5,594 nucleotides of DNA from Pyrobaculum sp. (GTDB lineage Archaea; Thermoproteota; Thermoprotei; Thermoproteales; Thermoproteaceae), in NCBI GenBank assembly GCA_009903905.1, contig WYEI01000141.1, positions 1-5,594 on the forward strand, in the 5' to 3' direction. The position numbers and the translations under genes were made by a program. The notes under the pieces are model-generated. The model did no database searches. It was not told the origin of the DNA and saw only the letters and a program-made list of their open reading frames with translations. Numbering within the stretch: position 1 is the first letter of the stretch; each line of letters opens with the position of its first letter. Of the stretch, positions 5,246 through 5,594 are shown piece after piece.

Positions 5246-5594
5246 ATGAAAAACCGTGGGTCCGTGGGCGTCGGCGTAAGGCATTGGGCCCGTCGTTGCT
5301 ACTGGTGGCGGTGATAGGCACGGCGCTGGTGTACCTCTGGTTAGCAGGCTACGTGACAAAAGCCAAGCCGGCTGTCTCACAAAGGCTGAAGATAGAAGCC
5401 GCACGCAGGTGCACACGCCGGTCCCGGACCTGCCGCGCTGTGGCTTTGCGGACGCATCTTGGGCGGAGCCGCCGTCGACGTGGCGGCCGTCTATAAGCCG
5501 GGATAAAGGCCTTCTGAGACTTCCGGTATCCACATTACTCATACGGCCCGGCGAGCTTGCGGTGTCTCTGCCGCCGGTGCGGGATCTATCCGGG
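5246..5594 (+). pseudogene. Broken type IV pilin-like gene (class III signal peptide), runs off the right edge
   Basis: The ATG at 5246 opens frame 2 (MKNRGSVGVG) but meets a TGA within 22 codons. Frame 1 then carries RRRKALGPSLLLVAVIG (5272-5322) and TALVYLWLAGYVTKAKP, followed by QRLKIEA (to 5400). This is the pattern of archaeal type IV pilin or archaellin-like proteins: basic residues, a probable prepilin peptidase site after Ala in K-A|L-G-P, one hydrophobic helix, then a beta-rich domain beginning near K-I-E-A. The later domain continues in frame 2 with LGGAAVDVAAVYKPG (to a TAA at 5504) and in frame 3 with LLIRPGELAVSLPPVRDLSG to the edge (about 5535-5594); both read like the beta-strand repeats of these pilins. 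At least three frame changes are needed, of both signs, so a simple programmed shift is unlikely. An intact product would be exported and anchored in, or assembled outside, the cytoplasmic membrane. The stretch between 5401 and 5455 is not readable with confidence. Confidence 0.6.

Noticed and set aside
5210..5542. A 110-codon minus strand open frame opposite the pilin-like region
   Set aside because: Pilin motifs are readable on the + strand, while the minus strand protein is Ser/Arg/Pro-rich without family features.

Overview
The window most likely comes from a hyperthermophilic crenarchaeon of the Thermoproteales, close to Pyrobaculum or Thermoproteus. The support is indirect: a GC-rich sequence with many AGG/AGA arginine codons, A/T-rich TATA-type boxes about 21-24 bases upstream of start codons with no room for a leader (leaderless transcripts), and several protein families with an archaeal flavour. 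No rRNA, tRNA, CRISPR array or insertion sequence was seen.

Layout. Bases 2-289 are the 3' end of a polytopic membrane protein of the DUF1646 / ion-transporter type. Bases 331-1848 encode an intact FGGY-family carbohydrate kinase behind a clear TATA box. Bases 1878-3209 encode an intact PLP-dependent lyase/decarboxylase that looks more like sphingosine-1-phosphate lyase than like glutamate or tyrosine decarboxylase. It overlaps by four bases (ATGA) an intact 12-helix MFS transporter at 3206-4381 that resembles the SLC49 (FLVCR/DIRC2-like) branch. All are on the + strand.

From about 4382 to the right edge the character changes. Bases 4429-4878 hold a broken gene whose reading frame switches three times and whose C-terminal part resembles archaeal nucleotidyltransferase-like proteins. 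It is followed by an overlapping small ORF (4818-5117) of unknown function, a 128-base A/T-richer gap, and a second broken gene from 5246 to the right edge. The second one reads as a type IV pilin-like protein with a class III signal peptide, spread over three frames.

How the genes may work together. The lyase and transporter are almost certainly co-expressed, and the kinase lies only 29 bases upstream. Kinase plus phospho-substrate lyase plus transporter is formally the layout of a uptake-phosphorylate-cleave (or cleave-export) route, comparable in logic to sphingosine kinase and sphingosine-1-phosphate lyase. Archaea are not known to make sphingolipids, so the substrate is unknown; this is the most interesting hypothesis in the window. 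The right-hand 1.2 kb looks like a decaying accessory region and is not obviously connected to it.
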